Assembly: GCF_018449545.1 (NCBI RefSeq)
Contig: NZ_JAAVUR010000007.1
Coordinates: 186,001 to 250,000 of the forward strand
Direction of reading: 5' to 3'
Origin: Granulicella sp. dw_53
Lineage (GTDB): Bacteria > Acidobacteriota > Terriglobia > Terriglobales > Acidobacteriaceae
DNA: 64,000 nt
The position numbers were made by a program, and so were the translations under genes. Below the pieces are notes generated by a model. That model did no database searches. It saw only the letters and a list, made by a program, of their open reading frames with translations, and was not told the origin of the DNA. The stretch's first letter is position 1. Each line of letters opens with the position of its first letter. Positions 26,200 to 36,613 of the stretch are shown piece by piece.

Positions 26200-27918
26200 C
26201 TACTTCTTCTCCTCGTGATACTCCTGCTCTGTATTGATATCCCAGAGGAGGGACTTCTCCACATGACCAGCCACGATACCATCTACGACGGTCATCGCGG
26301 TAAGCATACTGTGATCCTGGTTGTTGTATTTGTGCATCCCGTTTCGTCCCACCAGAAAGAGGTTTTCGAAGCTATCGGTAAATTGCCGCAGCTCCTCGAA
26401 GCGGTCGTAGGTTCCGAAGTAGGCCGGGTAGGTCTTCGGCACGCGCACGACGTGTCCGTCGGAGACGTCCTCGGCGTTCAGGATGCCGATCTTTGCCACC
26501 TCGGCGATTGCGAAGCGCTTCAGGTCGTCGTCCTGCATCTTCCAAAGGTCGTCGGTCTCATAGCAGAAGTACTCGAGTCCGATCCAGACCTTCGACGGGT
26601 CTTCCACGAGGTAGGGGCTCCAGTTATTGAATATTTGTAACCGTCCGAGGAGCACATCCGGCTCCTGCACGTAGATCCATGTATCTTTTAGGAGACCACC
26701 GTCGGCCTCCTGCACCTTCAGGCGGTCTGCAAGCAGGCCTACTGTGATGAAGTCGCGATACTGCAGTCCTTCGCTTACCTCGCGAACGTTCGGCGGGACA
26801 GGCGCGTCGATCGCCCGTATTAGCTCGCGCATTGGCATGGTGGAGAAGAAGTAGTCCCCCTCGAAGGTCTGCCGCTCGCCCGCTGCATTCGAGGCTTCAA
26901 TCGATACAACCCGCAGGCCGTCGCAGTGAATGGCGTCCACCTTCCAACCCATGTGGATCTCACCGCCACCCTCGCAGACCAGTCCGGCCACATGCTCCCA
27001 GAGCTGCCCGGGTCCGAACTTCGGATACATGAAACGCTCAATGAGGCTGGTGTCTGTGCCCTTCTGCGATACATCCTTGGTGGCGCCGAGCTTCGGCTTG
27101 CGGGCGAAGGTCTTCTTGACGAAGTGCTTCACGGCGGTCGTAAGGCTTAGGCCCTTGATGCGCTGTGCGCCCCACTCCGCGGAGATCTCGTCGCATGGGG
27201 TTCCCCATACCTTTTCTGTGTAGCTCTTGAAGAAGGTCAGGTAGAGCTGGCGTCCGAAGCGGTTAATCAGGAAGTCTTCCAGACTCTTTTCGGGCGTGAT
27301 CTGGCTCACGCGCGACTTCAGATAGCTGGTTCCTACCTGGATGGTCCGCACCACGCCGAGGTTCCCAAGCGTGGTTGCCGTCAGAGTGATTGGGTAGTCG
27401 AAGAACTTGCGAAGGTAGTAGATGCGGCTCTTGCGAGGGCGGATCAGCATGACCAGATCGGGGTCCACGGGCTCGGCGACGACGATCGTCTCGGTGTGGC
27501 CGTGCTCTTCGGGATGGACCTCTCCTTCGACGTCGATTTCATCGGTATCGGTCTGGATGACGATGGGTCCGATGCCACGCAACACTGGTTCCTGCTCGAG
27601 ACGTGCCGGGACCGCGACCACGCGCTTCTTCCCTTGATAGCTGATCTCGGCGACGTGAGTCTCTTCGTCCGGCGCAACGTCGGGGGGTATCAGGTCCATC
27701 CACCACTGCATGACCCGGTCGCTCTTGGAGAAGAAGCGGTGTCCGCCGATGTCCATGCGATTGCCCTTGTAGCGGATGGTCCGCGAGATGCCACCGATCT
27801 CGTCGCTCGCCTCCAGCACAATCGGCTTTACGTCCGTTCGTCGAAGCAGCTCCAACGCCGCGGTTAAGCCCGCTGGTCCGGCACCAATAATGACCGCAAT
27901 TTGCTTCCCTTTATGCAT
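26200..27918 (-). CDS. NAD(P)/FAD-dependent oxidoreductase (amine oxidase / UDP-galactopyranose mutase-like)
   Basis: A 572-residue flavoprotein. The N-terminal FAD-binding motif is [17 protein letters not shown], followed by [13 protein letters not shown] and [14 protein letters not shown], which are typical of the NAD(P)/FAD-dependent proteins found in polysaccharide loci and related to protoporphyrinogen oxidase and UDP-galactopyranose mutase. A C-terminal [17 protein letters not shown] segment closes the FAD site. An acidic insert at about residues 100-160 ([14 protein letters not shown]) is longer than I would expect. It is divergent from an NAD-dependent epimerase, so sugar-nucleotide or envelope metabolism is plausible, but the substrate is open. 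Confidence 0.85.
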   Translation of the reverse strand: MHKGKQIAVIIGAGPAGLTAALELLRRTDVKPIVLEASDEIGGISRTIRYKGNRMDIGGHRFFSKSDRVMQWWMDLIPPDVAPDEETHVAEISYQGKKRVVAVPARLEQEPVLRGIGPIVIQTDTDEIDVEGEVHPEEHGHTETIVVAEPVDPDLVMLIRPRKSRIYYLRKFFDYPITLTATTLGNLGVVRTIQVGTSYLKSRVSQITPEKSLEDFLINRFGRQLYLTFFKSYTEKVWGTPCDEISAEWGAQRIKGLSLTTAVKHFVKKTFARKPKLGATKDVSQKGTDTSLIERFMYPKFGPGQLWEHVAGLVCEGGGEIHMGWKVDAIHCDGLRVVSIEASNAAGERQTFEGDYFFSTMPMRELIRAIDAPVPPNVREVSEGLQYRDFITVGLLADRLKVQEADGGLLKDTWIYVQEPDVLLGRLQIFNNWSPYLVEDPSKVWIGLEYFCYETDDLWKMQDDDLKRFAIAEVAKIGILNAEDVSDGHVVRVPKTYPAYFGTYDRFEELRQFTDSFENLFLVGRNGMHKYNNQDHSMLTAMTVVDGIVAGHVEKSLLWDINTEQEYHEEKK

Positions 27919-28111
27919 TCACTGCTTTCCTGACCTGCACTTGAGGTTTGTCTGAACCTTCATATTGATAGACGCGTCTTTGATGTGGGCCGAGTACGCT
28001 CTGGCGAAGATTGCACTTCTCTTGGCGCTCCGCGCATCCTTCTCTGACGCGCTTCGTCTTCTAAAGTACTGTTCTTCGTTCGACGAAGGCAGCTTGTATC
28101 ATACTGGTTAG

Positions 28112-29182
28112 ATGGCGCATTATCTTGTGACAGGCGGGTCAGGGTTCTTTGGAGGGGTGCTGAAGCGCAGGCTCCTCCGCGAGGGCCATACCGTCGTCAA
28201 TATCGATCTCGAGTACGACGAGGACAGCGTTCCGGGCCTTACCAGCGTTCGGGGTGACATCCGTGACGCGACTCTCCTTCAAGAGATCTTCTCGTCGAAT
28301 CGGTTTGATGCCGTCTTCCACGCCGCCGCGCAACTGGCCCACGGTATGAAGATGGACGAGCGCCTGCTCTGGACCTCGAACGTCGATGGGACACGTCTTC
28401 TGGCCGAAGCTGCCCGCAGCGCCGGTGTCCGACCCTTTGTCTTTCTCTCTTCGAACTGCCTCTGGGCCTCGAACCTCGGCCATCCGGTCACCGAAGAGCA
28501 CGATCTTCCTGCGCCGATTGAGATCTACGGAAGGTCCAAGCTTGCAGGCGAGCAACTGCTTCAGGAATTTACCTCGGACCTGGACGTCGTCACGATCCGC
28601 TGCCCGACCATCATGGACTCCGGCCGCCTTGGATTGCTTGCTATCCTCTACGAGTTCATCGACGATGGCAAGACCGTGTGGGTGGTGGGCGACGGCTCCA
28701 ATCAGTACCAGTTCATCTACGCTGAAGACCTTGCTACGGCGTGTATTCTCGCTGCGGGCTATGGCCGCTCGGACCTGTTTCATATCGGCTCGGATAACGT
28801 CCAGAGCATGAGGTCTGTGTACGAGTCGGTGATTCGTGCCAGCCAGGAGGCGGCCGGTTCCCGGAAGAGTAGAAGGCCTGCACGCGTTCGGTCTCTCCCC
28901 AAGGCTCCTACGCTTGCGGCCATGCAGCTTGCCTACAAGCTTCGTGTCTCTCCGCTTGGGCCGTATCACTACAAGATGATCGCCGAGAGCTTTCTCTTCG
29001 ACACCACGCACATCAAGGAGAGACTGGGCTGGCGGCCCACCCTTACCAACGAAGAGATGCTGCTGTTGGCCTATCAGTACTACTCCAAGAACCGCGCGGA
29101 GATCGCCAGCCGCACGGATGTCTCGGCGCATCGTAAGTCCGCTTCCATGGGTGTGATTCGGCTGTTGAAATGGTTGTCGTGA
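28112..29182 (+). CDS. NAD-dependent epimerase/dehydratase (extended SDR)
   Basis: A 356-residue extended short-chain dehydrogenase. The glycine motif VTGGSGFFGG is at residues 6-15, an acidic residue after the second strand (NIDLEYDED) favours NAD, and IYGRSKLAGEQLL contains the catalytic YxxxK. Upstream FLSSNCLW provides the active-site Ser. Such enzymes act on nucleotide sugars or steroid-like substrates. It is divergent from the flavoprotein at 26200-27918, with a 193-bp spacer in which I saw no clear operator. Confidence 0.9.
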   Translation: MAHYLVTGGSGFFGGVLKRRLLREGHTVVNIDLEYDEDSVPGLTSVRGDIRDATLLQEIFSSNRFDAVFHAAAQLAHGMKMDERLLWTSNVDGTRLLAEAARSAGVRPFVFLSSNCLWASNLGHPVTEEHDLPAPIEIYGRSKLAGEQLLQEFTSDLDVVTIRCPTIMDSGRLGLLAILYEFIDDGKTVWVVGDGSNQYQFIYAEDLATACILAAGYGRSDLFHIGSDNVQSMRSVYESVIRASQEAAGSRKSRRPARVRSLPKAPTLAAMQLAYKLRVSPLGPYHYKMIAESFLFDTTHIKERLGWRPTLTNEEMLLLAYQYYSKNRAEIASRTDVSAHRKSASMGVIRLLKWLS

Positions 29183-29194
29183 GACGGGGTTAGG

Positions 29195-29232
29195 CAAAGA
29201 AAATGCGGAGCCGAACGGGTGTCCGGCTCCGC
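29195..29232 (-). terminator. Intrinsic terminator of clpB
   Basis: Perfect 9-bp stem GCGGAGCCG/CGGCTCCGC (29205-29213 with 29224-29232). On the minus strand the stem is followed by ATTTTCTTT. It may also stop the convergent epimerase transcript. Confidence 0.8.
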
Positions 29233-29248
29233 GTTGCTTGTTGGCAGC

Positions 29249-31906
29249 TTATTCCACTCGCTCGGCGACGGCGAAGGTAAGCTCCCCATTTTTCCCGGCA
29301 TCGACTACGACGTGATCGCCATGCAGGACGCTGCCGTCGAGGATCTTCACCGCCAGCTTGTCCTGCACCATGCGCTGGATCGCCCGCTTCAGCGGTCGCG
29401 CTCCATAGGCACGGTCGTAGCCAGCCTTGAAGATCGCGGTTCGTGCCTTGTCCGCCAGCTCCAGCGTGATCTTGCGATCTGCCAGAAGTGCTTGCAGGTC
29501 CTTCAAGCGCAGATCCACGATGTGCGTCAGTTGTGCCTCATCCAGCGGATGGAAGACGACGATGTCATCGACGCGGTTCAGGAACTCGGGCCGGAACTGC
29601 TGCCGCAACGAGTCCATCACACGGCTCTTCGCGTCCTCAAAGCCCTCTTCGCCAGAGGCCCACGCTGTGGTCAACGCGGCTGCTCCTACGTTCGAGGTCA
29701 TGATCAGCACGGTGTTCTTGAAGTCGACCGTTCTGCCCTTCGAGTCCGTCAGGCGGCCATCGTCAAGCACCTGCAGCAGTACGTTGAAGACATCCGGATG
29801 GGCCTTCTCGATCTCGTCGAACAAGACCACTGAGTAAGGCCGCCGCCGAACAGCTTCGGTCAACTGTCCACCTTCGTCGTAGCCAACGTATCCCGGAGGC
29901 GCGCCGATCAATCTGGACACGGCGTGCTTCTCCATGTACTCGCTCATGTCGATCCGGACCATGGCCTGCTCATCATCGAAGAGGAACTCGGCCAATGCCC
30001 GCGCCGTCTCGGTCTTGCCCACGCCCGTCGGACCAAGGAAGATGAAGCTGCCGATGGGCCGCTTGGGGTCGGACAGTCCTGCCCGCGAGCGGCGAATCGC
30101 ATTCGCGACCGCGGAGAGTGCCTCGTCCTGGCCGACGACCCGCTCGCGCAGACGCTCCTCCATTTGCACCAGCTTCTGCATCTCGCCTTCCAGCATCTTC
30201 GAGACGGGAATTCCGGTCCACTTCGAGACGATCGCCGCGATGTCCTCCTCGTCGACCTCCTCCTTCAGCATGCGCGAAGGCTTCGCACCTGTTCCCAGTC
30301 CGGAGGCCTCGTTCGCATCCGCTGCCACGGCGGCGTCCTGGACTGCGGTCAGTTCGCGGAGCTCCGCCTCCAGTTTCGGAATCTCGCCGTACTGCAGCTC
30401 GGCTGCGCGTTGCAGGTTTCCCTTGCGGGTCTCTTCCAGTGCCTGGAACCGCAGCCCTTCCAGTGTCTCCTTCAGCTCCGCAATGCGGCCGATTGCGCCG
30501 CGCTCCGTCTGCCAGCGAGCGCGTAGTCCGGCGGCCTTCTCCTGCACCTCGGCAAGCTCGCGCTCCACGATCTCCAACCGTTCCTTCGAGCCGGGATCGG
30601 TCTCACGCTTCAACGCTGCCCGCTCGATCTCGAGCGAGGTTGCGCGGCGCTCCAAGTCGTCGATCTCAACGGGTACAGATCCGATCTGGATTGCCAGGGC
30701 TGCAGCGGCCTCGTCTACGAGGTCGATCGCCTTATCCGGCAGGAAGCGGTCCGAGATGTAGCGGTGCGAGAGCGTGGCCGCGGCTACGATGGCCGAGTCC
30801 TTGATCCGTACCTTGTGGTGGCCCTCGTACTTTTCTTTTAGCCCGCGCAGAATCGCAACGGTATCCTCCACGTTGGGCTCGCCGACGTAGACGATCTGGA
30901 AGCGGCGCTCCAGCGCCGTATCCTTCTCGATGTACTTGCGGTACTCGTTCAGCGTGGTTGCGCCGATGGCCCGCAAACCACCTCGCGCCAGCGCCGGCTT
31001 CAGCATGTTGCTGGCGTCCATCGAACCTTCGGCGGCGCCTGCGCCCACCAAGGTATGTAACTCATCGATGAACAAGATGATCTCGCCGTTCGAGTCCTCG
31101 ATCTCCTTGAGGACGGCCTTCAGGCGTTCTTCGAACTCGCCGCGAAACTTCGCCCCGGCCACCATCGCCGCGAGGTCCAGCGCACATACTCGCTTGTTTC
31201 GCAGGATCTCGGGCACATCGCCCATGAAGATGCGCCGTGCCAGGCCTTCCACGATGGCGGTCTTTCCGACGCCGGGCTCACCGATCAACACTGGGTTGTT
31301 CTTCGTCCTCCGAGCCAGCACCTGCACCACGCGGCGAATCTCCTCGTCGCGTCCGATGACCGGATCCAGCTTGCCGCGCCGTGCGAGCTCCGTTAGGTCC
31401 TTCGCGTACTTCTCCAACGCCTGGAACTTGCCCTCAGGATTTTGATCCGTGACGCGCTGCGATCCACGGACGGCGCTCAGTGCCTTCAGGATCGCGTCAT
31501 GCGTCGCCCCGAAGGACTGCAAGGCCATCTGTACCGGCTCGTTCTTTGCTTCGGACAAGGCGAGCAGCAGATGCTCGGTCGAGACGTACTCATCCTTGAA
31601 GTTCTCCGCCTCTTTGAAGCCGCGCTCCAACACCTTCTGCAACGCCTGCGACAGTCCCGGTTGCGCCGCCGCGCCCTGCACCTTGGGCAGCTTCGAGATC
31701 GCGGTATTCACCCCGCTCAACAACTGCTCCACCGGCACACCTACCTTCTCCAGCACCGGCAGGACGACCCCCTCGCGGTCCTCCAGCAGGGCTGCCATCA
31801 GATGCTGCGGCAACACCTCCGGATTTCCGTTCTCCGCGGCATGTCCTTGTGCCGCTTGTACTGCCTCCTGCGACTTCACCGTCAAGCGTTCCCACTTGAT
31901 TGCCAT
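29249..31906 (-). CDS. clpB: ATP-dependent disaggregase ClpB
   Basis: An 885-residue Hsp100 protein: N-terminal Clp repeats ([20 protein letters not shown]), first AAA+ domain with Walker A GEPGVGKT and [11 protein letters not shown], a coiled-coil middle domain at about 400-540 ([18 protein letters not shown]), and a second AAA+ domain with [17 protein letters not shown] and [13 protein letters not shown]. It works with DnaK to rescue aggregated proteins in the cytoplasm. The C-terminal D2-small domain is complete. Hsp20 lies just upstream on the same strand but has its own terminator, so the two are separate heat-shock units. Confidence 0.98.
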   Translation of the reverse strand: MAIKWERLTVKSQEAVQAAQGHAAENGNPEVLPQHLMAALLEDREGVVLPVLEKVGVPVEQLLSGVNTAISKLPKVQGAAAQPGLSQALQKVLERGFKEAENFKDEYVSTEHLLLALSEAKNEPVQMALQSFGATHDAILKALSAVRGSQRVTDQNPEGKFQALEKYAKDLTELARRGKLDPVIGRDEEIRRVVQVLARRTKNNPVLIGEPGVGKTAIVEGLARRIFMGDVPEILRNKRVCALDLAAMVAGAKFRGEFEERLKAVLKEIEDSNGEIILFIDELHTLVGAGAAEGSMDASNMLKPALARGGLRAIGATTLNEYRKYIEKDTALERRFQIVYVGEPNVEDTVAILRGLKEKYEGHHKVRIKDSAIVAAATLSHRYISDRFLPDKAIDLVDEAAAALAIQIGSVPVEIDDLERRATSLEIERAALKRETDPGSKERLEIVERELAEVQEKAAGLRARWQTERGAIGRIAELKETLEGLRFQALEETRKGNLQRAAELQYGEIPKLEAELRELTAVQDAAVAADANEASGLGTGAKPSRMLKEEVDEEDIAAIVSKWTGIPVSKMLEGEMQKLVQMEERLRERVVGQDEALSAVANAIRRSRAGLSDPKRPIGSFIFLGPTGVGKTETARALAEFLFDDEQAMVRIDMSEYMEKHAVSRLIGAPPGYVGYDEGGQLTEAVRRRPYSVVLFDEIEKAHPDVFNVLLQVLDDGRLTDSKGRTVDFKNTVLIMTSNVGAAALTTAWASGEEGFEDAKSRVMDSLRQQFRPEFLNRVDDIVVFHPLDEAQLTHIVDLRLKDLQALLADRKITLELADKARTAIFKAGYDRAYGARPLKRAIQRMVQDKLAVKILDGSVLHGDHVVVDAGKNGELTFAVAERVE

Positions 31907-31960
31907 AGATAAATCCCCTCTTCTTTAAAACTTTACTGCTCCGCCCGGCCTCAGAACGTC

Positions 31961-32003
31961 AAAATAAAAGTGGGGGACCAGCGCCTATGCGTTGACCCCC
32001 CAC
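31961..32003 (-). terminator. Intrinsic terminator of hsp20
   Basis: GTGGGGG...CCCCCAC arms with an inner CAGCGC/GCGTTG pairing form a long stem (31970-32003). On the minus strand it is followed by TTTTATTTT. Confidence 0.85.
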
Positions 32004-32063
32004 GTAGTTAGCAACTTGTGTCAGCCGTCAGGTCACAGAAAATCGGCTGCTGTAAATCTTCCG

Positions 32064-32570
32064 TTACGCGGCTGAACCTTCCACCTGTTTCGGAGCGGCC
32101 GAGCTTCCAACCTCGATCTTGACCTGCTTCGGCTGAGCTTCGGCCTTCTTCTTCAACGAGATAGTCAACACGCCCGCATCGTAGGAGGCGGTGATGCTCT
32201 CGGGGTCGACCGTCTGAGGCAGGCCAAAGCTGCGAACAAAGCTTCCGAAGCGGCGTTCGATACGGTGGAAGTTCTCTGCCTTCTCCTCCGTCTCGAAGCG
32301 GCGCTCACCCTTGATGGTGAACCGCTGGTTCTCCAAGCGAATATCCAGGTCTTCCAGCTTCACACCCGGAACCTCCAGCTTCAGCGAGAGGTGCTGAGCG
32401 TCCTCATAGACGTCCACCGGAGGAACAAATCCGGCCTCCGCAGCGGCACTTTGGCTTTCGTTGATTCCTGGATGGGCGATCTCATTGAAGATCGAGTTCA
32501 GCCGGTTCTGCAGCGCCGCCACATCTTCAAAGGGGGTACGCAACGGGATAAATCGAGTCATCGTCGTCAT
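32064..32570 (-). CDS. Small heat-shock protein, Hsp20/alpha-crystallin family
   Basis: A 168-residue holdase chaperone. The alpha-crystallin domain spans roughly residues 45-140: PPVDVYEDAQHLSLKLEVPG, LEDLDIRLENQRFTIKGERR and the closing ASYDAGVLTISLKKK. The flexible N-terminus (IPLRTPFEDVAALQNRLNSI) is typical. The ATG at 32570 is chosen because GGAGAG precedes it; the frame extends 37 codons upstream across a hairpin and is probably leader. It keeps unfolded proteins soluble and works with ClpB and DnaK; clpB lies next downstream. Confidence 0.95.
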   Translation of the reverse strand: MTTMTRFIPLRTPFEDVAALQNRLNSIFNEIAHPGINESQSAAAEAGFVPPVDVYEDAQHLSLKLEVPGVKLEDLDIRLENQRFTIKGERRFETEEKAENFHRIERRFGSFVRSFGLPQTVDPESITASYDAGVLTISLKKKAEAQPKQVKIEVGSSAAPKQVEGSAA

Positions 32571-32600
32571 AACACTCTCCTTTATAAACATTTTTGAGTT

Positions 32601-32623
32601 CCGGGAGGCTTCCTGCTTCCCGG
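32601..32623 (-). other. Hairpin in the hsp20 leader
   Basis: CCGGGA (32601-32606) and TCCCGG (32618-32623) are perfect inverted arms 30-55 bases upstream of the hsp20 ATG. In the RNA this would be a stable stem-loop in the leader; a temperature-sensing or stability role is possible but unproven. Confidence 0.4.
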
Positions 32624-32745
32624 TACATGTATAGGACGCAGCCATAAATAAAAAGTTGCATAAAATATGATTGTAAGTCACTCACATTACTTTTACGAGG
32701 ACCGGGTCTTCGGCATGACGTTTGATGTCTGAATTAAATGTCTTT

Positions 32746-32785
32746 AAAAGAAAAAGAAAGGCCGCCAGGGTCTCTGGCGGCCTTT
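32746..32785 (-). terminator. Intrinsic terminator of the PEP-CTERM gene
   Basis: GGCCGCCAG/CTGGCGGCC (32760-32768 with 32774-32782) forms a perfect 9-bp stem. On the minus strand the tail is TTTCTTTTTCTTTT. Confidence 0.9.
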
Positions 32786-32858
32786 CTCTAGTGCTCTTTA
32801 GCTTCTGGTTCTTTGCGTCAGGCAGCTCCCGGCAACCTGACGCGAAGAGCGAGAGTGC

Positions 32859-33554
32859 TTACGAGCGCATCCGGCGGAACAATGCACCGGCAGAGCCCAT
32901 GAGGCCCGTGCCGAGCATCAGCAAGGTGCTGGGTTCCGGAACGCTGGTCAAGGTGGCGCTGAAGTCTACGCCGGAAGGATCGCCAACGCCGCCGGCCGGT
33001 CCGAGACCAGCCTGCTGAACAACAAACGTCAGGGTGTTGGTGCCGCTCAACAAGGTCGTTGCGAGGGCTACCGTTTCGGTATAGAGGCAGGTAGGAGCGT
33101 TATCGGCGCAGGTGCTGTTGCCGCCGAGAGCGCCGAAGGGGATGATGACCACGCCGTTGAGCAGGACTTCGGTGGTGTCATCGGCCAAGAGCGTGAAGAT
33201 GCCGTTGTAGTAACCATCTGCCGTGAACGTGGTGTTGAAGGTGTAGAAACCAAAGTCCGGGTTTACCGTTCCAGTCGGGCCTGCGGTAGGAGCGATACCG
33301 ACCCAGGTCGAGTTCGTGATCGCCGGAGACCAGACGGTTCCAGGATTGAGAGCGTAGCTGGTACCGGTTCCCGAAGAGGGGGCGGTGGATACTGGCTGAT
33401 AACCGGCATAGTTCATTGCCGTGTTTGCGTTGCCCTGGTTGGAAGCTCCAGTTGCGTAGCTTCCAAGTTGGATCTGGATGGGATCAGCAGATGCGAATGT
33501 AGCCGAGGCCACGAGTACCGCTGCCAAGGCAGAGAGTTTTAAAAGATTCTTCAT
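32859..33554 (-). CDS. PEP-CTERM sorting-domain protein
   Basis: A 231-residue exported protein. An N-terminal signal peptide (LLKLSALAAVLVASATFASA) precedes a beta-rich, Thr/Gly-rich body, and the C-terminus has the full PEP-CTERM signal: VPEPSTLLMLGTGLMG followed by an arginine-rich end (FRRMRS). Such proteins are cut and anchored by exosortase, here presumably encoded elsewhere. A textbook GGAGGA lies before the ATG at 33554. The body resembles dockerin-free, lectin-like PEP-CTERM proteins, but I cannot assign a function. Confidence 0.9.
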   Translation of the reverse strand: MKNLLKLSALAAVLVASATFASADPIQIQLGSYATGASNQGNANTAMNYAGYQPVSTAPSSGTGTSYALNPGTVWSPAITNSTWVGIAPTAGPTGTVNPDFGFYTFNTTFTADGYYNGIFTLLADDTTEVLLNGVVIIPFGALGGNSTCADNAPTCLYTETVALATTLLSGTNTLTFVVQQAGLGPAGGVGDPSGVDFSATLTSVPEPSTLLMLGTGLMGSAGALFRRMRS

Positions 33555-34245
33555 TTGTTCCTCCGTAAAATTCCGCTTGCAGCGGGGTGTTGCGGTGCCC
33601 GGTGGGTCTATTTCTTTTCTTTGTCTTAATTTCAAAACTTGTGAGATACCCAGGTCAGTGTGCCAATCTGTACTAACTTAGAGGTCCCATGTCTTCGATT
33701 CCTTATGTAGCAACTCTATGGCCAATGCAGAAATCATCGATTATCAACAACTTGAACCCAGTGGCCTGGCCTAAGTGGAAAATATTTGCGCAGCCAATGG
33801 CAAATCCTTAGGGCCCCGGGGACTCAGAGTGGAATAGAAAAGGAACTCCACCAATAAACCTCCAGTAGCCCGCTGGCAAGACTCTTACCTGCCGTTCGGG
33901 AGGGTGAAGAGTTTTTACTCATGTAGGCTCGAGACTGCTTAGTGCATCTCTCGTTCCAAATTATTTTTCTTTTAAATGAGTTACTTGCCGGAACGTAGTG
34001 GTCAATAAAGGCAAGAAAATGCATAGGAAGAAGGCAAGTGAGATTCCCTCAGCGATGGCTTTTCCATCCCCGGAAATACGTCCGGGCGTTTAGATATTGT
34101 TAGGTATCCCCAATTTCTTGAAGATTGCGTACTCTGAAAGACAGACCGCTAACCCTTAGGCAGGTCTGAAGTCCCATCTTCAGACTTTGTCGAAACGTCA
34201 ACGTGCGACTGCAATCCTGTAACTGTAACTAAAGGCTATCCAAGA
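33555..34245. other. Long spacer with one hairpin, no gene seen
   Basis: About 690 bp, more AT-rich than its flanks. It contains a perfect 8-bp stem GTCTGAAG/CTTCAGAC at 34164-34185, followed by TTTGT, 60 bp before the polyketide synthase; this could be a weak terminator or attenuator. A 66-codon minus-strand open frame at 33824-34024 has no ribosome binding site or protein-like composition and is not called. Confidence 0.5.
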
Positions 34246-35310
34246 ATGCGCATCTCCTCCGTCGGAACGGCCTACCCCCCGCACCGCTACTCTCAGCTCG
34301 AGATCACCCAGGCGCTACTTAAGCGCTGGGAGGGAAAGCTCGACGAACCCCGGCTTCTCTCTCGACTTCACGCCAACTGCGGGGTCGAGTTCCGCAACCT
34401 CGCATTTTCCCTGGATGTCTATCCGAAGCTGGTCGGCTTCGGCCAGACCAACTCCGCCTGGATCAAGGCCGCCGTCGAACTCGGCGAGCTCTCCGCCAAC
34501 CGTGCCCTGGAAAAGGCCGGCATTACCGCAGCGGATATTTCGGCGATCTTCTTTACTTCCATCAGCGGCATCGCCAGCCCTACCATCGACGCGCGGCTCA
34601 TCAACCGCATGCCCTTTCCGGTCAACGTTAAGCGCACGCCCATCTTCGGGTTAGGCTGCGTCGCCGGAGCCGCTGGAGTGGCCCGCGCCGCCGATTACGT
34701 CCGTGCCTTCCCCAAGGAGATCGTGCTGCTCCTCTCCGTCGAGCTCTGCTCCCTGAACTGGCAGGATAACGATCAATCCATCGCGAACCTGATCTCCATT
34801 GGCCTCTTCGCCGACGGAGCCGCGGCGGTCGTCATCGCCGGCGCCGAGAGCAAGCTCGCCGATCCCACTAAGCCCAGTCCCAAGATCCTTGCCACCCGTT
34901 CCACTTTCTATCGCGACACCGAGCACATCATGGGCTGGGATATCTGCGACACGGGATTCAAGATCGTGCTCTCCCCCGACGTCCCCAAGATCGTCCTCGA
35001 CCACTTCCCCGGCGACGTGCAAGGCTTCCTCTCCGACCAGAACCTCACCCAGGACGACATCAGCAGCTATATCTTCCACTCGGGCGGGCCCAAGGTCCTG
35101 GAGGCGATGGAGACCTCCCTCAACCTTCCCGCCGATGCCCTCGCTCCCTCCTGGAAGTCTCTCCGCGAGGTGGGCAATCTCTCCGCCGCCTCGGTTCTGG
35201 CTGTTCTTGAGGACTTCCTTACCATCCACCCCGGAACGCCCGGGACCTACAGCATTCTTGCCGCCATGGGGCCTGCTTTCTGCTCCGAACTCGTTCTCTT
35301 GCAGTGGTAG
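34246..35310 (+). CDS. Type III polyketide synthase (chalcone synthase-like)
   Basis: A 354-residue ketosynthase of the chalcone/alkylresorcinol synthase type, which extends a starter CoA or ACP thioester with malonyl units and cyclises the product. The triad is visible: C138 in GLGCVAGAAG, H278 in YIFHSGGPKVLEA and N311 in VGNLSAASVL; AMGPAFCSELVLL matches the C-terminal family pattern. It is the first gene of a four-gene same-strand cluster, with an FAD enzyme 20 bp downstream, then an ACP and a FabF-like enzyme. A fatty-acyl-derived resorcinol, pyrone or quinone is likely (inference). The typical methyltransferase partner is missing. Confidence 0.93.
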   Translation: MRISSVGTAYPPHRYSQLEITQALLKRWEGKLDEPRLLSRLHANCGVEFRNLAFSLDVYPKLVGFGQTNSAWIKAAVELGELSANRALEKAGITAADISAIFFTSISGIASPTIDARLINRMPFPVNVKRTPIFGLGCVAGAAGVARAADYVRAFPKEIVLLLSVELCSLNWQDNDQSIANLISIGLFADGAAAVVIAGAESKLADPTKPSPKILATRSTFYRDTEHIMGWDICDTGFKIVLSPDVPKIVLDHFPGDVQGFLSDQNLTQDDISSYIFHSGGPKVLEAMETSLNLPADALAPSWKSLREVGNLSAASVLAVLEDFLTIHPGTPGTYSILAAMGPAFCSELVLLQW

Positions 35311-35330
35311 TAGATCTGGCAGTCCGTTGA

Positions 35331-36521
35331 ATGTACTCGCAAGCCTCACAATCCGTTCGAAGTAGCACCGGCACTGACGATCCGGACGTCTTTATCGCAG
35401 GCGGCGGCCCCGCGGGTCTCGCCTGCGCTATCGCCGCCGCCCAGCGCGGGCTTACTGTCGAAGTCGCCGACGGCATGGTTCCGCCAATCGACAAGGCCTG
35501 CGGCGAGGGCCTGATGCCCGACACTCTGGTCGCCCTCACCCGGCTAGGCCTCGATCTTCGCCCGACCGAAAGCGCCATCTTTCGTGGGATACGCTTCCTC
35601 ACCACCGACCGCTCCGGCAGACATCTCAGTACCGAGGCCACCTTCCCCCAGGGCGAGGGCCGGGGCATCCGCCGCATCCTTCTTCATCAGCTCCTTCTCG
35701 ACCGCGCCACTGCCCTCGGAGTCCGCTTAAGCTGGCAGACGGTCGTTCAAGGCATTGAGAGCGGGCAGGGAAGCGCCCGCTCCGTCGTTCGCACCAACCG
35801 ACATACCGTCCGGCCCCGGTTCATCATCGGCGCAGACGGACACCAGTCGCTGGTCCGTGCCTGGGCCGGACTGGAGCGCTCCACCATCCGCGCCCGCCGC
35901 ATCGGCCTCCGGCAGCACTTCTCCATCGATCCCACCAGCGTGCAGCGCGATTTCGTCGAGGTCCACTGGAGCGACTACGGTCAGGCCTACGTTACGCCCG
36001 TCTCCCCCACGGAGATCTGCATCGCCTTCGTCGCCGACCACAAGTTCCCCAGTATCGAAGAGGCCCTCAGCCACTTCCCCGTCCTTCAACAGAGTCTCCA
36101 GGCGGCTGTTCCCAGCGGCTCGCCGCGAGGTTCTATTACGCTCAGCCGCAAGCTCCACCGCGTCACCGATGGCAATATCGCTCTCATCGGAGATGCTTCG
36201 GGCTCCGTCGACGCGGTCACGGGCGAGGGGCTGGGCCTCTGCTTCCGCCAGGCGCTCGCGCTCGGGGATGCGCTCGAGGCCGGCGACCTCGCGCTCTATC
36301 AGCGGGATCACCGGGCTCTCCAACGCCTGCCTCACTTCATGGCTCGTACGCTGCTGCTTCTGGACCACTCGCCCCGGCTGCGCAATCGAACTCTCAGAGC
36401 CTTCCAGCGCCGTCCTCCGCTCTTTCAGCAACACCTTGGTGTTCATGTAGGGGACGCACCCGTCCGTATCTTCGGATCAAAAGGACTGCTTGCCACCCTA
36501 ACCTTCGTCCTCGCCGGCTGA
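35331..36521 (+). CDS. FAD-dependent oxidoreductase/monooxygenase
   Basis: A 396-residue flavoprotein of the PHBH/geranylgeranyl-reductase group. The FAD motif VFIAGGGPAGLACAIAAAQR lies at about residues 20-39, IGADGHQSLVRAWAGL is in the middle, and GDASGSVDAVTGEGLGLCF contacts the flavin near residue 290. Such enzymes hydroxylate aromatic rings or reduce prenyl groups. The gene lies 20 bp after the type III PKS, where in other bacteria a flavin monooxygenase oxidises the resorcinol product to a quinone (known for Streptomyces type III clusters), so that role is the first guess. Confidence 0.88.
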   Translation: MYSQASQSVRSSTGTDDPDVFIAGGGPAGLACAIAAAQRGLTVEVADGMVPPIDKACGEGLMPDTLVALTRLGLDLRPTESAIFRGIRFLTTDRSGRHLSTEATFPQGEGRGIRRILLHQLLLDRATALGVRLSWQTVVQGIESGQGSARSVVRTNRHTVRPRFIIGADGHQSLVRAWAGLERSTIRARRIGLRQHFSIDPTSVQRDFVEVHWSDYGQAYVTPVSPTEICIAFVADHKFPSIEEALSHFPVLQQSLQAAVPSGSPRGSITLSRKLHRVTDGNIALIGDASGSVDAVTGEGLGLCFRQALALGDALEAGDLALYQRDHRALQRLPHFMARTLLLLDHSPRLRNRTLRAFQRRPPLFQQHLGVHVGDAPVRIFGSKGLLATLTFVLAG

Positions 36522-36613
36522 ACTCCCGCCGACGGGCCACGCTTTACAGAGCGTCGTCCTCCCTGTAAGTTGACCTCACACGACAAAGCCCTCAACATAA
36601 AGGGTAGGGAACC

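Noticed and set aside
31907..32720. CIRCE or other heat-shock operator upstream of clpB or hsp20
   Set aside because: No TTAGCACTC/GAGTGCTAA-type inverted repeat found before either gene.
33640..33670. Sigma-54-like TTGGCACA upstream of the PEP-CTERM gene (minus strand)
   Set aside because: No GC doublet at the -12 position.
33824..34024. 66-codon minus-strand frame in the spacer before the PKS
   Set aside because: No ribosome binding site, odd composition, spacer otherwise non-coding.
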